Shown here one piece after another: positions 48,432 to 59,284 of a DNA stretch of 64,000 nucleotides. The position numbers and the translations under genes were made by a program. The notes beneath the pieces were generated by a model. That model was not told the origin of the DNA. It made no database searches and saw nothing but the letters and a program-made list of their open reading frames with translations. The stretch spans positions 65,877,114 to 65,941,113 of the forward strand of contig NC_052504.1 of NCBI RefSeq assembly GCF_014356525.2, read 5' to 3'. How positions within the stretch are numbered: position 1 is the stretch's first letter; the number at the start of each line of letters is the position of its first letter. This DNA is from Nilaparvata lugens (taxonomy: Eukaryota > Arthropoda > Insecta > Hemiptera > Delphacidae).

Positions 48432-48900
48432 ATGTCTGCCACCAAATGGCAGTGTATGGGCCGTTGTTTTATGCAGAAACGGCATGACGTACCAAGACAT
48501 GTTGCAATTATGGCTGTGCCTCAGCTATTGAATGACTTAATTTTCCAGCAAGACGGTTGCTCTGCCCATTTTCATGACGAAGTTCGACGGTACATAAATC
48601 TTAATACAACACTGCCTCGACGCTAGATAGAACACGCGTCTGAGGAGGACCAACAATTTTTGCTGTGTCCACCAAGATCACTAGACCTCATGCCATGTGA
48701 CTTCTTCCTCTTAGGCTATGTGAAAGACAAGATCTTCACCCCACCAATGCCGAACGAAATCGCTGAGCTGAAGGAAGGATCAGTTAGGGCGTTAGATGTT
48801 AGGGCGTGTTTGGGCTAGACTTTTGTGTTGACGTATGCCGTGTCTCCAAAGGAGCTCACATTGAACTTCTATAGATACTGAAAAAACTGTTTGAATCCCT
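48432..48900 (+). pseudogene. Decayed mariner/IS630-type (DDE) transposase, C-terminal half
   Basis: Encodes KRHDVPRHVAIMAVPQLL, the first visible catalytic block FQQDGCSAHFHDEVRRYIN, then after a TAG in place of the usual Trp codon CPPRSLDLMPCDFFLLGYVK and PPMPNEIAELKE. A frame change follows before LDVCRV..KGAHIEHL-like codons ending at a TAG. The N-terminal DNA-binding part was not found. The stop, frame change and substitutions (SPDL to SLDL) show it is dead. Confidence 0.85.
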
Positions 48901-49568
48901 ACATCTGCACGTACAACTTTCATTTAGGTAAGTGGAATAATAGCCTTCCTGTAGTGAATTTTCGTAACCCCGAGGAACATTTTAAAATGCACGTATATTG
49001 ATTAATTCATATCCCACCTTTTTCGAGTACCAGACACCAACGAAATAATGCCAAATTATGATAAACTTTTTCATTGGGAGGAGACTATGAAGTTTTATAC
49101 TTGATACTTTTGTCATAAAAGTATGATACCGTAAGCTTACAGGTTGAAATTATGAGTGCTGACAAAGGCTGTCAAAGGATTATATACGAGTAGAATGAAA
49201 GAGAATCATCAAATAGTGATAGATTCACAAATGGAAAATATGAAGGAGGAGCATGAAAGCTCATGAAAGTCGACTCTTGTCTCTCCCACTTCAATCTCGA
49301 TGACAACAATCTACAGAGTGAGTCATATGTATGGGAACCCTTCAATAAATTGGAGACTGTTGCAGATATAATACTGTCACTTTCAAGATAAGTTATTGGT
49401 CAAATAAATACTCCACCTTTTGATGCACAACTGAATTTCAACCTCTCATAAGGGGGTGACTTAGGGGTTGTAACTGGCATATTTTAAATGTAAACACCCA
49501 TTGTGTGGTACATCATTTTAAAGGCATTTTCAAAACGGGAAAGATGACATCAATAAAAATTTTCTATG

Positions 49569-49573
49569 ATACT
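49569..49573. repeat. 5-bp target duplication of BEL element, left
   Basis: atact, repeated at 55777-55781 immediately outside the right LTR. BEL/Pao elements usually make 4-6 bp duplications. Confidence 0.85.
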
Positions 49574-50220
49574 TGTTCTGAACAGAGCTCAGGCTAGAGC
49601 TACCAGAGGACTGTAATTTACTATTTAAATAATCAAATACAAACATGGGGCAAAATTTAATCTTCAATTTGAGCCAGGTTATTTGTACAGTTAAACTCTG
49701 CATTAATGAACAATAAAAAAGAGCAAAAACTCACCAGATTTAATCCAATCTTGTCTACTTGCCCTTCAAAGCCTTTATTAGGTGTTTTGATCAGGTTCAG
49801 GGTGGGATGAAATCTGGGAAAAAGACAGGTTTGCTTCCGGGCTGCCTTTTCGCGTTGATTCTGTGTTCAACTTGCAGGTCATACACTGTGTTTCGAACAA
49901 AGCTCAAACTGGATTCTTTATAAATTCAAATCTGATTCAAATTAATTCAATTCAACACTATTTACGCTGTTATATTCATAATTCACACACACGACACTCA
50001 AACAATTATTTACAAGAAATTTCCGATCGAAATTACATGACAAAATACAAATTCGGTCTTGCAACAAGACAACAGGCTGACAAGACAAGAATGACTGACG
50101 GGTTTAACATTGACAAGGCCAAAACAGCAGGACGATCTGCACTGGCGCAAACAAGCCTGCTATTGGCAGAACTGCAGTCTGGGATTTTGGCACTACAGTT
50201 CGAATTCTCTGGCCAGACCA
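49574..50220 (-). repeat. BEL element 3' LTR
   Basis: Starts (plus strand) tgttctgaacagagctcagg and ends ctctggccagacca. 647 bp, equal in length to the other LTR. The frame at 49863-50267 is within LTR and flank and is not a gene. Confidence 0.95.
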
Positions 50221-50235
50221 TACCCCCGCCTCTGA
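50221..50235 (-). other. Polypurine tract of BEL element
   Basis: On the coding strand cagaggcgggggta lies directly before the 3' LTR, the expected priming site for plus-strand DNA synthesis. Confidence 0.7.
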
Positions 50236-50339
50236 AAAACTATTTTTCAGCCAAGTTACAAAACTGAAAAAACCAAGGAAAGGAAAAATCCAGACATGAC
50301 AAAAAGAACAAAGCACCAACACCAAAAAACAACACAAAA

Positions 50340-50800
50340 GAAAAAATGCAACAATCACCACAACTATTGAGTTGGGAGTGGATATAATTTTGTTACTAGG
50401 TCGAATACGGAAACAACGATTACATTTAAAGACACAAATACGAATAATAGAGCGAGCAGACAGTATCCAGAATTTCTGTCTGATCAAGGACAACAATAAC
50501 GAAGGTCCAGCATGACAATTCTTCTTGTGATGATAATCAATCAACATCGATACGAATGTGTCGGATTTTGGTAAGATCATCTGATGACAAGTCTCAAATT
50601 CCAGTCCAGCATGAGACAAACGACCGCCAACGCGAATCACACCTTTATCAATGAATGGAGACAGGCGACGTTGGCGCATAGAACAATCTTCTCCCTTCTC
50701 TAATTGCACAAATTCAGCTGAAAAATATATCTTCTGTACCACTTTACATAGATACCTCTCAGCAACATCGAAATCTGATTCTTCTGATTAGGGTAAGATT
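50340..50800 (-). pseudogene. BEL integrase zinc-binding domain, catalytic core deleted
   Basis: The frame (50104-50742 in full) encodes a VGGRLSHAGLEFE block and the H2C2 zinc finger: DYHHKKNCHAGPSLLLSLI, then a CNRC. After RPSNKIISTP the sequence becomes non-homologous (hydrophobic junk) and reaches the 3' LTR within about 150 bp. The DDE core and C-terminal domain are therefore absent. Confidence 0.85.
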
Positions 50801-50864
50801 CGTGAAAATTTGAGAACAAGAATTACAATTCTCAAAAGACGACCATTATCCGAACAACGTCCAA

Positions 50865-51575
50865 TCAATGAATATCATTGCTGTTACAATCAGGAGATTT
50901 TGTGACTGTCAACACTGACGGTTTTTTCGCCTCCGGTGGATCCACAATCTCTTCCATTTGAGTTTGGACGGGCCAATCGCATTCGTCCTCTGCTATCCAT
51001 GATGGACCTGAGAGCCACAACGGAAAGTTCACAAGCTCAACTGGTGATAAACCTCTAGACAAACAGTCAGCGGGATTTTCAATTCCGGCAACATGCATCC
51101 ACTCCTGTATACAAGAATCCTGTATTTTTGCGATGCGATTACCAACAAAAGTTTGCCATTTCGCGGATGGAGCATTAATCCAACACAAGGTGACTGTAGA
51201 ATCAGAGAGTGTGACAATACGAGACACATGACAACGTTCACTAATAATAGTGACTACTGAATTCATGAGTTCTGCCAACAAGAGTGCCGCACACAACTCC
51301 AAACGAGGTATTGAAACAACTTTAGATGGTGCTACCTTGGACTTTGAACATAATAATACAACTCTTGGCTCCTCACTCTCCTTCTGCGACTTCACATAGA
51401 TAACCGCACCATAACCAGACAATGATGCATCACAAAAACCAATCAAACTGATGTGAGAATCCTGAAACAAACCAACGTGACGTGGAACAGCAAATTTCAA
51501 CAATAGAGGCAACTCTTTTTGACAATTCTCCCAAAGAGTGCAGATAGACTCAGGCGGCTTCTCGTCCCAATCCAC
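50865..51575 (-). pseudogene. BEL pol, RNase H-containing segment
   Basis: Contains WENCQKELPLLLKFAVPRHV, the RNase H start LIGFCDASLSGYGAVIYV (catalytic Asp in FCDAS), PRLELCAALLLAELM (Glu) and VTLSDSTVTLCWI (Asp), then HVAGIENPADCLSRG. It is out of frame with the upstream RT segment; the frames overlap at 51550-51575. Confidence 0.92.
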
Positions 51576-52422
51576 TCCTAATTTCTACAGTTTCTGGACA
51601 AGACATTTTAGAAATAATGTAAACGGTATCATAGATACGAGCCATCACTGACAGAATAGAACGCTTAGTAGCGACGACCTCACCACTCTTGACTGAAAAC
51701 TGAAACAGATCAGTACTAGGTTGCCAATTCAATCCCAAGATAGCCAAGGAGTTGTCTGCTTCGAAATCCTTGTACGAAAACGATTTCTCTTCCTCCGAGA
51801 ATTTCTCCAACATTGATGGTGAATTTGAAGTCCACTTTGTGAGCGAGAAACCTCCTCTCTCAAACAGCTGCTTGGACTGACGATACAGCTCCGCGGCCTC
51901 TGACTCTGTGGCGACAGATGTGACTAAGTCGTCCATGAACATGTCTCTTGGTATTCTCGCCTTGGCTGCTGGAAAATGATTCCCATCCTCCTCTACAAGC
52001 TGGTGGACAGTGCGAAGCACCAAATATGGAGAGCTTGAAACACCAAAAACAACACAATTGAGCTGATAGATTTCGATTGGATCCTCCGGCGAAAATCTCC
52101 ACAATACATGCTGATAACGACGGCAGGAATCCTCCACTAATATCTGTTGATACATTTGTTTAATGTTGGCAGTTAGTGCGATTGGGAACAAACGAAAATT
52201 AACTAACAAAACAAAAATGTCAGTCTGCAATTTGGGACCAGCATGAAGAACCTGGTTCAATGACAAACCCGATGATGTTCTGGAACCAGCATCAAATACA
52301 ATTCGGATGGGCGTGGTAGTGCTGCTTGCTTTCATGATGGCGTGATGCGGTATGTAGTAACCACCTCGGTCTGTCTGATCTGCTACAAACGACATGTGAC
52401 CCTGACGTAGGTAATTGATCAA
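51550..52422 (-). pseudogene. BEL pol, reverse transcriptase segment
   Basis: Encodes YYIPHHAIMKASSTTTPIRI, VFDAGSRTSSGLSLNQVLHA, the catalytic FMDDLVTS box (usually YVDD in this family), and FGVSSSPYLVLRTVHQL. The end diverges from the expected sequence after KMSCPE because of a frameshift near 51590. Confidence 0.93.
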
Positions 52423-52464
52423 TATTTCATGATATGAAATACGAGTATTGCTGTCAAGCTCTAG

Positions 52465-52764
52465 TCATCTCTCCAAAGTCAGCAGTCTGCGTTCGGCGAC
52501 AGCATATGAATCTCCCAAGCTGCTGGGCGGTTCCGCAAATGACAAGGCAACAACAAAACGACCAGAATTCACACGATGTACAGACTTCCGAAAATTTACC
52601 TCACACTCCAACTCTTCCAGTTTCAGTTGACAGCTTGGTGCAGGGCACGATTCCAACTCCCAAAAACGTTCCACAAAACTATCCAACGATTGACTACTAA
52701 CGAATGGACTACAGATGGCTGTAAAACAATTCGACACATTCTTTGTTGAAGTGAGAATCGGCGC
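52465..52764 (-). pseudogene. BEL pol, protease-to-RT linker segment
   Basis: In frame with both neighbours but bounded by single stop codons: a TGA after HILMG at about 52765 and a TGA after RRLLTLER at about 52465. Contains the linker block FVERFWELES and a FVVALSF strand typical of BEL polyproteins. Confidence 0.85.
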
Positions 52765-53634
52765 TCACCCCATCAGAATGTGACCAAAGACACTATTAAC
52801 AGTCATCAATTTGTGCGATTCACCTATACTAGGACTCCCACGTAGCAAGTGAGGAACTAACTCCACACCAATGATGCCATCTATTCTACTAGGAAGGTAG
52901 AATTTGTCGTCAGACAGTGTGAGATTTTCAAGATGATGAAGTTTGGATCTGTCGATTTCACAAGAAGGCAACTTGTCGATGACTTTATCTACCACTGTGG
53001 CATCCATCGAAAACTTGACGGTAGGATCCAACTTCGACTGAATTGACACACAAGAACAACCTCGAACTTCACTAGTACCACCACCGAATCCACGAGCAAC
53101 GGTTTTCATGGGCTGGAATGGTAGTCTCAAACGCCGACACAATTTGGCTGTAACATAATGACACTGACTCCCGGTGTCAACCAAGAAACGAACATCACAG
53201 AGCTGATCATTACAATCCCAAACATGTGCAGTGATGGTCGACAACACAACGGTCAAATTTTCTACATCGTTGGATGTAGAAAAACAACTAATAGGTGATG
53301 TGCCACCTGCCTTGGAGTTCGATGAGGACGCAACACCTTCATTGGAACTTGATCTGGAAAAGTGCAATAAAGAATGATGAGATTCTCGACATTGAGCACA
53401 CTGAGTTTTACTACGACAATCTCTACTCAAATGATCCACATCAAGACAATGAAAACAACAAAACTTTCCTTTAATCAAACAATAACGATCCCAAGGAGTC
53501 ATTTTCAAGAAACTTGCACAATCTACTAACTGATGACCCGGTTTTGAGCACTTCAGACAATTGGGATTTTTACTAGATGCATCGTTAGATGAATCATTAG
53601 ATTGAACCACAAACACCTTTGATTTATTATCCTT
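52765..53634 (-). pseudogene. BEL zinc knuckles and aspartic protease
   Basis: Zinc knuckles CLKCSKPGHQLVDC, CFHCLDVDHLSRDC and CAQCRESHHS, then the protease active site VRFLVDTGSQCHYVT. The reading frame is continuous with gag except for one TAA at about 53635, so it was one polyprotein. Confidence 0.92.
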
Positions 53635-54639
53635 TTAGTGCCTCATATTAAACGATTCAGTCTGTTTCTTATCAGAAGGAAGAGTCTTAATTTGCTTTTC
53701 AATGAATTTGACATAATCGGTATAAGTTGGCATAGCCTTGTCACGGACGGCTGATTCAAAATTTCTACGAGAACTTGGATCCAGCAATCTCAAGCCATGA
53801 TAGAGGAATATCGAGTCTGACAAATCAGTGAGTCGCAATCTCTTCACTGCATTGATTGAACTGCAAAACCCATCCAAAATCGCAATACAACCTGCCTTTG
53901 ATTCTGATTTTATTGGACGAAATTCAAAAATTTGTTTGAAATAGGCATCGACTTGCGCCCGTGGATCGTTATAGCGGGTCAATAATGCCTGCCAAATTAT
54001 TTGATAATTATTAGCCAATGGTGGCAAATGACGACAAATATTTGCTGCTTGTCCAGTAAGTCTACTTACAAGATATTGGACCTTCTGCTGATCGTTCAAA
54101 CTCTTGTTGTCATGTACCAATGCCTTAAATAGTTCATAAAACACCGACCATTGAGTCTGGTTCCCATCAAACTTCGGAAGGTCGATTTTAGGCAGTACCG
54201 ACTCGGACACGACTGGCTGTGCATTAGCTGCTGTAGCTGCCGAAGATTGAGCAATAGCATCAGTCGCCTCTTTCTGTTTGAGAGTGTTAGCCGCTACTTC
54301 AATATACTGAAACAGATCTAGGTGTGAGTCGTTGAATGCTACAACATGATCTTTATTCAACTCAAGTTCCAACTCATTAACCACTAATTCTGTCCTTTCA
54401 TAATCCGAAATGGTCTGAGACACCCGAGGATACAAGATTGAAAATTGCTCAGCAACTTTTGGATCAGAGACATTTTTAGACAGTTCATAAATTCTTTGCA
54501 ATCTGGCATACAATTGTTCCAGTTTAGCGCAATGCACCCTGATTTGTTTCTGTAATTTTTCCTCCATCTTGAACTCATACACAAAACAATTCAGCCCCGA
54601 CAATACAAACAACAGACAATAAAACAAGAATGAGTTCAA
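53635..54639 (-). CDS. BEL gag (DUF1759-type) segment
   Basis: 334 codons; an internal Met (MEEKLQKQIRVHCAKLEQLY) may be the real start because the first 24 residues are hydrophobic and unlike gag. Central capsid region LPKIDLPKFDGNQTQWSVFY, LNDQQKVQYLVSRLTGQAAN and LTRYNDPRAQVDAYFKQI is the DUF1759 signature. Ends at a TAA in frame with the downstream zinc knuckles. Confidence 0.9.
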   Translation of the reverse strand: MNSFLFYCLLFVLSGLNCFVYEFKMEEKLQKQIRVHCAKLEQLYARLQRIYELSKNVSDPKVAEQFSILYPRVSQTISDYERTELVVNELELELNKDHVVAFNDSHLDLFQYIEVAANTLKQKEATDAIAQSSAATAANAQPVVSESVLPKIDLPKFDGNQTQWSVFYELFKALVHDNKSLNDQQKVQYLVSRLTGQAANICRHLPPLANNYQIIWQALLTRYNDPRAQVDAYFKQIFEFRPIKSESKAGCIAILDGFCSSINAVKRLRLTDLSDSIFLYHGLRLLDPSSRRNFESAVRDKAMPTYTDYVKFIEKQIKTLPSDKKQTESFNMRH

Positions 54640-55129
54640 AACAAGATGAAAGGAAGAATCACGACTAGTAAGTTATCAAAGTTAAACTTTGATTATCAAT
54701 TCACAAGATAAGTTACTGCAGAAGACAAAACTATATGATTAGATAATGTTCTTCCAACAACTCACAAACAAACGATAACTTGTTGAATTGAACAAACAAA
54801 TTCATGCTGGTGATTAACCTTCACTAACATGTATAACAAAAAGGACAATACAAATTCCAACAAACAAACAAATTCCCGAAAAAGAGCACGATGAGCCTTG
54901 TTTCAGGAAAATTACAATTTTAACTGAAATAAATTTAATTTCAGACAAATACAAATTGACAAGAAACCTTGCTCTAGAACAAGGCTACAAAAAACTTAAG
55001 TTGAGCATAGATCAGACCATTCTCAACATGCCAACATTGGACAAATACGAAACTGCTTGAATTCAATGTGTGTGAATTAATCAATAAATTACAAATTAAA
55101 ATTCATCCCGGCCTGGCAGGATCAAGAAA

Positions 55130-55776
55130 TGTTCTGAACAAAGCTCAGGCTAGAGCTACCAGAGGACTGTAATTTACTATTCAAATAATCAAATACAAAC
55201 AAGGGGCAAAATTTAATCTTCAATTTGAGCCAGGTTATTTGTACAGTTAAACTCTGCATTAATGAACAATAAAAAAGAGCAAAAACTCACCAGATTTAAT
55301 CCAATCTTGTCCACTTGCCCTTTGAAGCCTTTATTAGGTGTTTTGATCAGGTTCAGGGTGGGATGAAATCTGGGAAAAAGACAGGTTTGCTTCCGGGCTG
55401 CCTTTTCGCGTTGATTCTGTGTTCAACTTGCAGGTCATACACTGTGTTTCGAACAAAGCTCAAGCTGGATTCTTTATAAATTCAAATCCAATTCAAATTA
55501 ATTCAATTCAACACTATTTACGCTGTTATATTCATAATTCACACACACAACACTCAAACAATTATTTACAAGAAATTTCCAATCGAAATTACATGACAAA
55601 ATACAAATTCGGTCTTGCAACAAGACAACGGGCTGACAAGACAAGAATGACTGACGGGTTTAACATTGACAAGGCCAAAACAGCAGGACGATCTGCGCTG
55701 GCGCAAACAAGCCTGCTATTGGCAGAACTGCAGTCTGGGATTTTGGCGCTACAGTTCGAATTCTCTGGCCAGACCA
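55130..55776 (-). repeat. BEL element 5' LTR
   Basis: Same 647-bp sequence as 49574-50220 with about 15 differences. The frame at 55419-55802 is the LTR counterpart of the one at 49863 and is not a gene. Confidence 0.95.
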
Positions 55777-55781
55777 ATACT
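55777..55781. repeat. 5-bp target duplication of BEL element, right
   Basis: atact, identical to 49569-49573. Confidence 0.85.
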
Positions 55782-55872
55782 CTCATCCAAAATGACGGCT
55801 GATTGAACTTTATCAATTATTTCTTTAAAAACTAAAACTTCAATCAGCCGTCATTTTGGATAGAAGTATTAT
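55782..55872. repeat. Centre of the foldback element (hairpin tip)
   Basis: ccaaaatgacggctgattga is followed about 30 bp later by tcaatcagccgtcattttgg. Together with the outer arms this makes one continuous hairpin once the BEL is removed. Confidence 0.85.
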
Positions 55873-56394
55873 AGAACATTTTCTTGATGTCATCGTTCTT
55901 GTTCCACATCATATGGGGTTGAAAATCAGTTGTGCGTCAAAAGGTAGAGTATTTAATCAATAACTTATCCTGAAAGTTACAATATTTTATCTACAACAGT
56001 CTCCAATTTATTGAAGGGTTCCCATACATATGACTCACTCTGTAGATTGTTGTCATAAAGATTGAAGTGGGAGAGACAAGAGTCGACTTTCATGAGCTCC
56101 TTCATATTTTCCATTTGTGAATCTATCACTATTTGATGATTTTCTTTCATTCTACTCGTATATAATCCTTTTACAGCCTTTGTCAGCACTCATAATTTCA
56201 ACCTGTAAGCTTACGGTATCATACTTTTACGACAAAAGTATCAAGTATAAAACTCAAGTATGACTCAATCTGTATAATAAATAGGTCCCCAACTTCAACA
56301 GCGCATCAGTTTGTGCTTATATAATTATACAGAATTATTTCTGTTACCCTCAACATGAAACTTTTACCCTATCTCCTTGAAACTTTTGGTTTAA

Positions 56395-56597
56395 AAGTAA
56401 CTTACTCGACAACCAGATATTTTGGCTGGGTTTCCATCCTCAGGTCTTAGGTAGAAGGATGGAGTGGAAATTTTTGTGTGTTGTTTTTTGTCTGTTGCCT
56501 ATTGTAGGTTAGGGTTTGTACCTACTTTCTACCTAGTCTGAGATCACAAACCTGCGGATGGCAAACCAGCCGAAAGATTTTGTTGTCAAATTAAATA
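56395..56597. repeat. Imperfect inverted-repeat element
   Basis: The left word tttggctgggtttccatcct and right word (inverted) tttcggctggtttgccatcc, each followed by a ctaggtagaa-like word, surround a loop of about 90 bp. Small MITE-like relic. Confidence 0.6.
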
Positions 56598-56599
56598 TG

Positions 56600-58240
56600 C
56601 TAAAAAAGTTAAAAAATAGACAACTTGTCTTCAATTTATCAAAGGCCATGTGACTTGATCATAGATTAGATCACATTTGATGAGAGATTTCTCCTGTCTG
56701 ATGTGGAAATGTAACTTTATAGTCGATTTATGCAGGACTTGAGCCTGAGATTTGAAGGTCTTTCTCACTTACACTTTTTAGAAGATTTAATTGAACATTC
56801 AGTTTGATTCCTTTAGAACATGGGGGTCATACAGCTGAACTTTCCTTGCAAATAAGTCTTTTCAAAATATGTGTCAATGTGAAAATAATGAGTCAAACGT
56901 TTATAATTAGTCTTGAGCTCTTGAGTGCTTGTATGCAGCGCTCTCATTTTCCTATTAAAATATATCGTAGATACCTTTTCTTTGTTGATTTTCAATGGAG
57001 GAAAATTTGCATTAATCTAAGAGTAACATTTTCTACTAATTCTTTAAATTTGAAACTTTTGTAAGTGGTGTACCGTATATCAGTTGAAGATGCACGATTG
57101 CAGCTGAGTAGCCATGAGTGGTCCATTAACAGAGTCTAATGGATGAGGCCGGAAGTGAAGCGGCCAACCGTTATGGGCGCGAGTCAGAGTGAGAGAGAAG
57201 ACGCGTTGACAGGACTCCATGGTCTCTAGTCATAGTGAGAGAGTATACGAGTTGTAGATGAAAGAAGCTGGCGACCTCCCGCAGAGTGACCGTTCGGTGA
57301 AAGTGGTTCGTCACATACGACGTACATACTACTCAATAATTATTATTATCTTGGAATTTTAAAGTTTCAAAGTTCCAAAGGTATCTACAATATGGATGGG
57401 CTTTGTTAACAACAAAAATGTCCTCTTGTTTAAACCAAAGCTGTAACTTACTGTAGGCTGATGATTTTTTGTATCAATGCTGATACCAATATTAGCCTAC
57501 TTTGCTACTGATGGTTATAGTTGTTTCTGTTTGATAGTTATCTTCTGTTATTTGAATATAGTTTCTGGGAATTGTTATATGAAGAGGTTGTAGTTGATGT
57601 TAAAAACGTTGCTCTTCAATCATTCAAATTTTTATTGATTGATTTTACCACTCATATAATAATTATCATAATGTATAGAAAGTCACCAAATGTGAGCCTT
57701 TTATCTCCGAGCTAATAGCGAAGCTGTATAACCTTTGTGTTGAGTTACCATTTGCTTAGCACCATAACGTACCATTATTGCAGTGCAGAGTGTGGATAGT
57801 TGCAAGAACTGTATTAGTATGTATGCTGTATTGCACATTAGCGTCAGTATAAGCCAAACTACAGTACAAACGTTTCTCTAAAAGAAAAAACTACTAAATT
57901 GCAATTTTATGAAAGAAGTAAATTGAAATTGTAAGACTGAAAAATCACTCAACAGTTATTAGTTAGTTATAGAAATACTACTCAAGGTTACTGACTGAAT
58001 ATGAATGGTTTGACTAAAATATCACTCACCAATAGTTTTGGAAACATAAAACTCTAGTCTTCGCTTATTACATGGATTATTCCATGTTTCATTGATTTAC
58101 CTCCTACTCTTTTACACTGACTTTAGAAACTGAACCCATTAACTGTCTCTCTTTTTCCCTTTTCCTATTCGATAGGGTTATATAGTATACCACCTTCAGT
58201 TCTGTGCCGTTCTGTTCTGTAAGTACACACTACAAAAACG
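56600..58240. other. No supported gene; GC-richer block near 57120-57300
   Basis: At 57120-57300 the sequence is CpG-richer (gaggccggaagtgaagcggc, agagaagacgcgttgacagg), like the islands at 31.8, 38.7 and 43.1 kb. Possible promoter or 5' exon; no reading frame identifies it. Confidence 0.35.
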
Positions 58241-59284
58241 AAAATCTGGTGTAGTACACTCACACAACTTTGTATAAGCCTCATTCTTAAACGAGGATAA
58301 TCTAGGGGAATAACATTATGCCGATTGGCGGCTAAATAATTTTATTAAAACTACGATTATACTATTGTTATTGTTTTCAGAGTACATTTTCCTTTGTTTG
58401 AATTATGAAATTTGAGGATTTTTCAAAAGTTGTCAAAACGGCTGTTCTACAAGTAAAATATCGACGTGTGTTCTTTTGCATAAACTGCTCTATCCACCTA
58501 CCTCAAGCACGAGAAGGAGGTTACAAAGTAAATTTCTCAAGGATGGGGTGGACCCCCTGTTAGTTTCTCAGGGAGGAGAGTCATGCTAGTTAATAGAGCT
58601 GATATATAACTATACAGGGTATGAATTTGGAAAAAATCGGTCAAGTCATTTTTGAGAAAATCGTGGAAAACATGGTTTTTTAGTAATTATCCGCAATTTT
58701 TCTCAAGAATATTACGGATCTCCTGAAATTTTCTCAGAAATGAGACTCATGTCAGTTGATAGGGCTTATAAATAGCTATCCAAGGTATAAATTTGAAGAA
58801 AATCGTTAGAGCCGTTCTCGAGAAAACCATGAAAAACCTGGTTTTTTAGTGATTATCCGCCATTTTTCTCAAGAATATTACGGAGCTCCTGCAATGTTCC
58901 CAGAAATGAGACTCATGTCAGTTGATAGGGCTTATGAATAGCTATACATGGTATAAATTTGAAGAAAATCGTTAGAGCCGTTCTCGAGAAAACCGTGAAA
59001 AACATGGTTTTCTAGTGATTATCCGCCATTTTTCTCAAGAATATTACGGAGCTCCTGCAATGTTCCCAGAAATGAGACTCATGTCAGTTGATAGGGCTTA
59101 TAAATAGCTATCAAGGGTATAAATTACACACACACACACACACACACAGACCAACACCCAAAAATCATGTTTTGGGACTCAGGGGACCTTGAAACGTATA
59201 GAAAACATGAAATTAGGGTACCATAAATTTTTTTGGAAAGCAATACTTTTCTTACCTATGGTAATAGGCAAGGAAAGTAAAAAT
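58241..59284 (-). repeat. Microsatellite-bearing dispersed element, copy 3 (three to four 166-bp units)
   Basis: Inverted copy of the family at 1098 and 44184. The plus-strand left end is aaaatctggtgtagtacact, and the right end is ggtaataggcaaggaaagta. The internal unit is repeated with a 166-bp period: attatccgc words start at about 58686, 58852 and 59018. A short (CA)n tract near 59125-59148 replaces the long (GT)n tract of the other copies. Confidence 0.88.

Larger units (their letters stand above)
49574..55776 (-). mobile_element. BEL/Pao LTR retrotransposon, complete ends, defective interior
   Basis: 6203 bp with two 647-bp LTRs in TG...CA form and a 5-bp duplication. On the minus strand the order is LTR, gag (DUF1759 type), zinc knuckles plus aspartic protease (DUF1758 type), reverse transcriptase, RNase H, integrase zinc-binding domain, LTR. 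This order and the DUF1759/1758 pair are diagnostic of BEL/Pao. The reading frame has in-frame stops, at least one frameshift, and a deletion of the integrase core. LTRs differ at about 15 positions (about 98% identity), so insertion is fairly recent. Confidence 0.95.
49091..56254. mobile_element. Foldback (long inverted repeat) element, split by the BEL insertion
   Basis: The left arm 49091-49573 is the inverse of the right arm 55870-56254 throughout, e.g. agttttatacttgatacttt and ttgaaattatgagtgctgac. Removing 49574-55776 and one atact leaves about 950 bp. Complementarity then continues through ccaaaatgacggctgattga to a loop of only about 30 bases near 55810-55840. The arms are diverged by scattered substitutions. 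No coding content of its own. Confidence 0.85.

Noticed and set aside
49863..50267. 134-codon frame repeated at 55419
   Set aside because: Lies in the LTRs; both copies differ only by LTR divergence.
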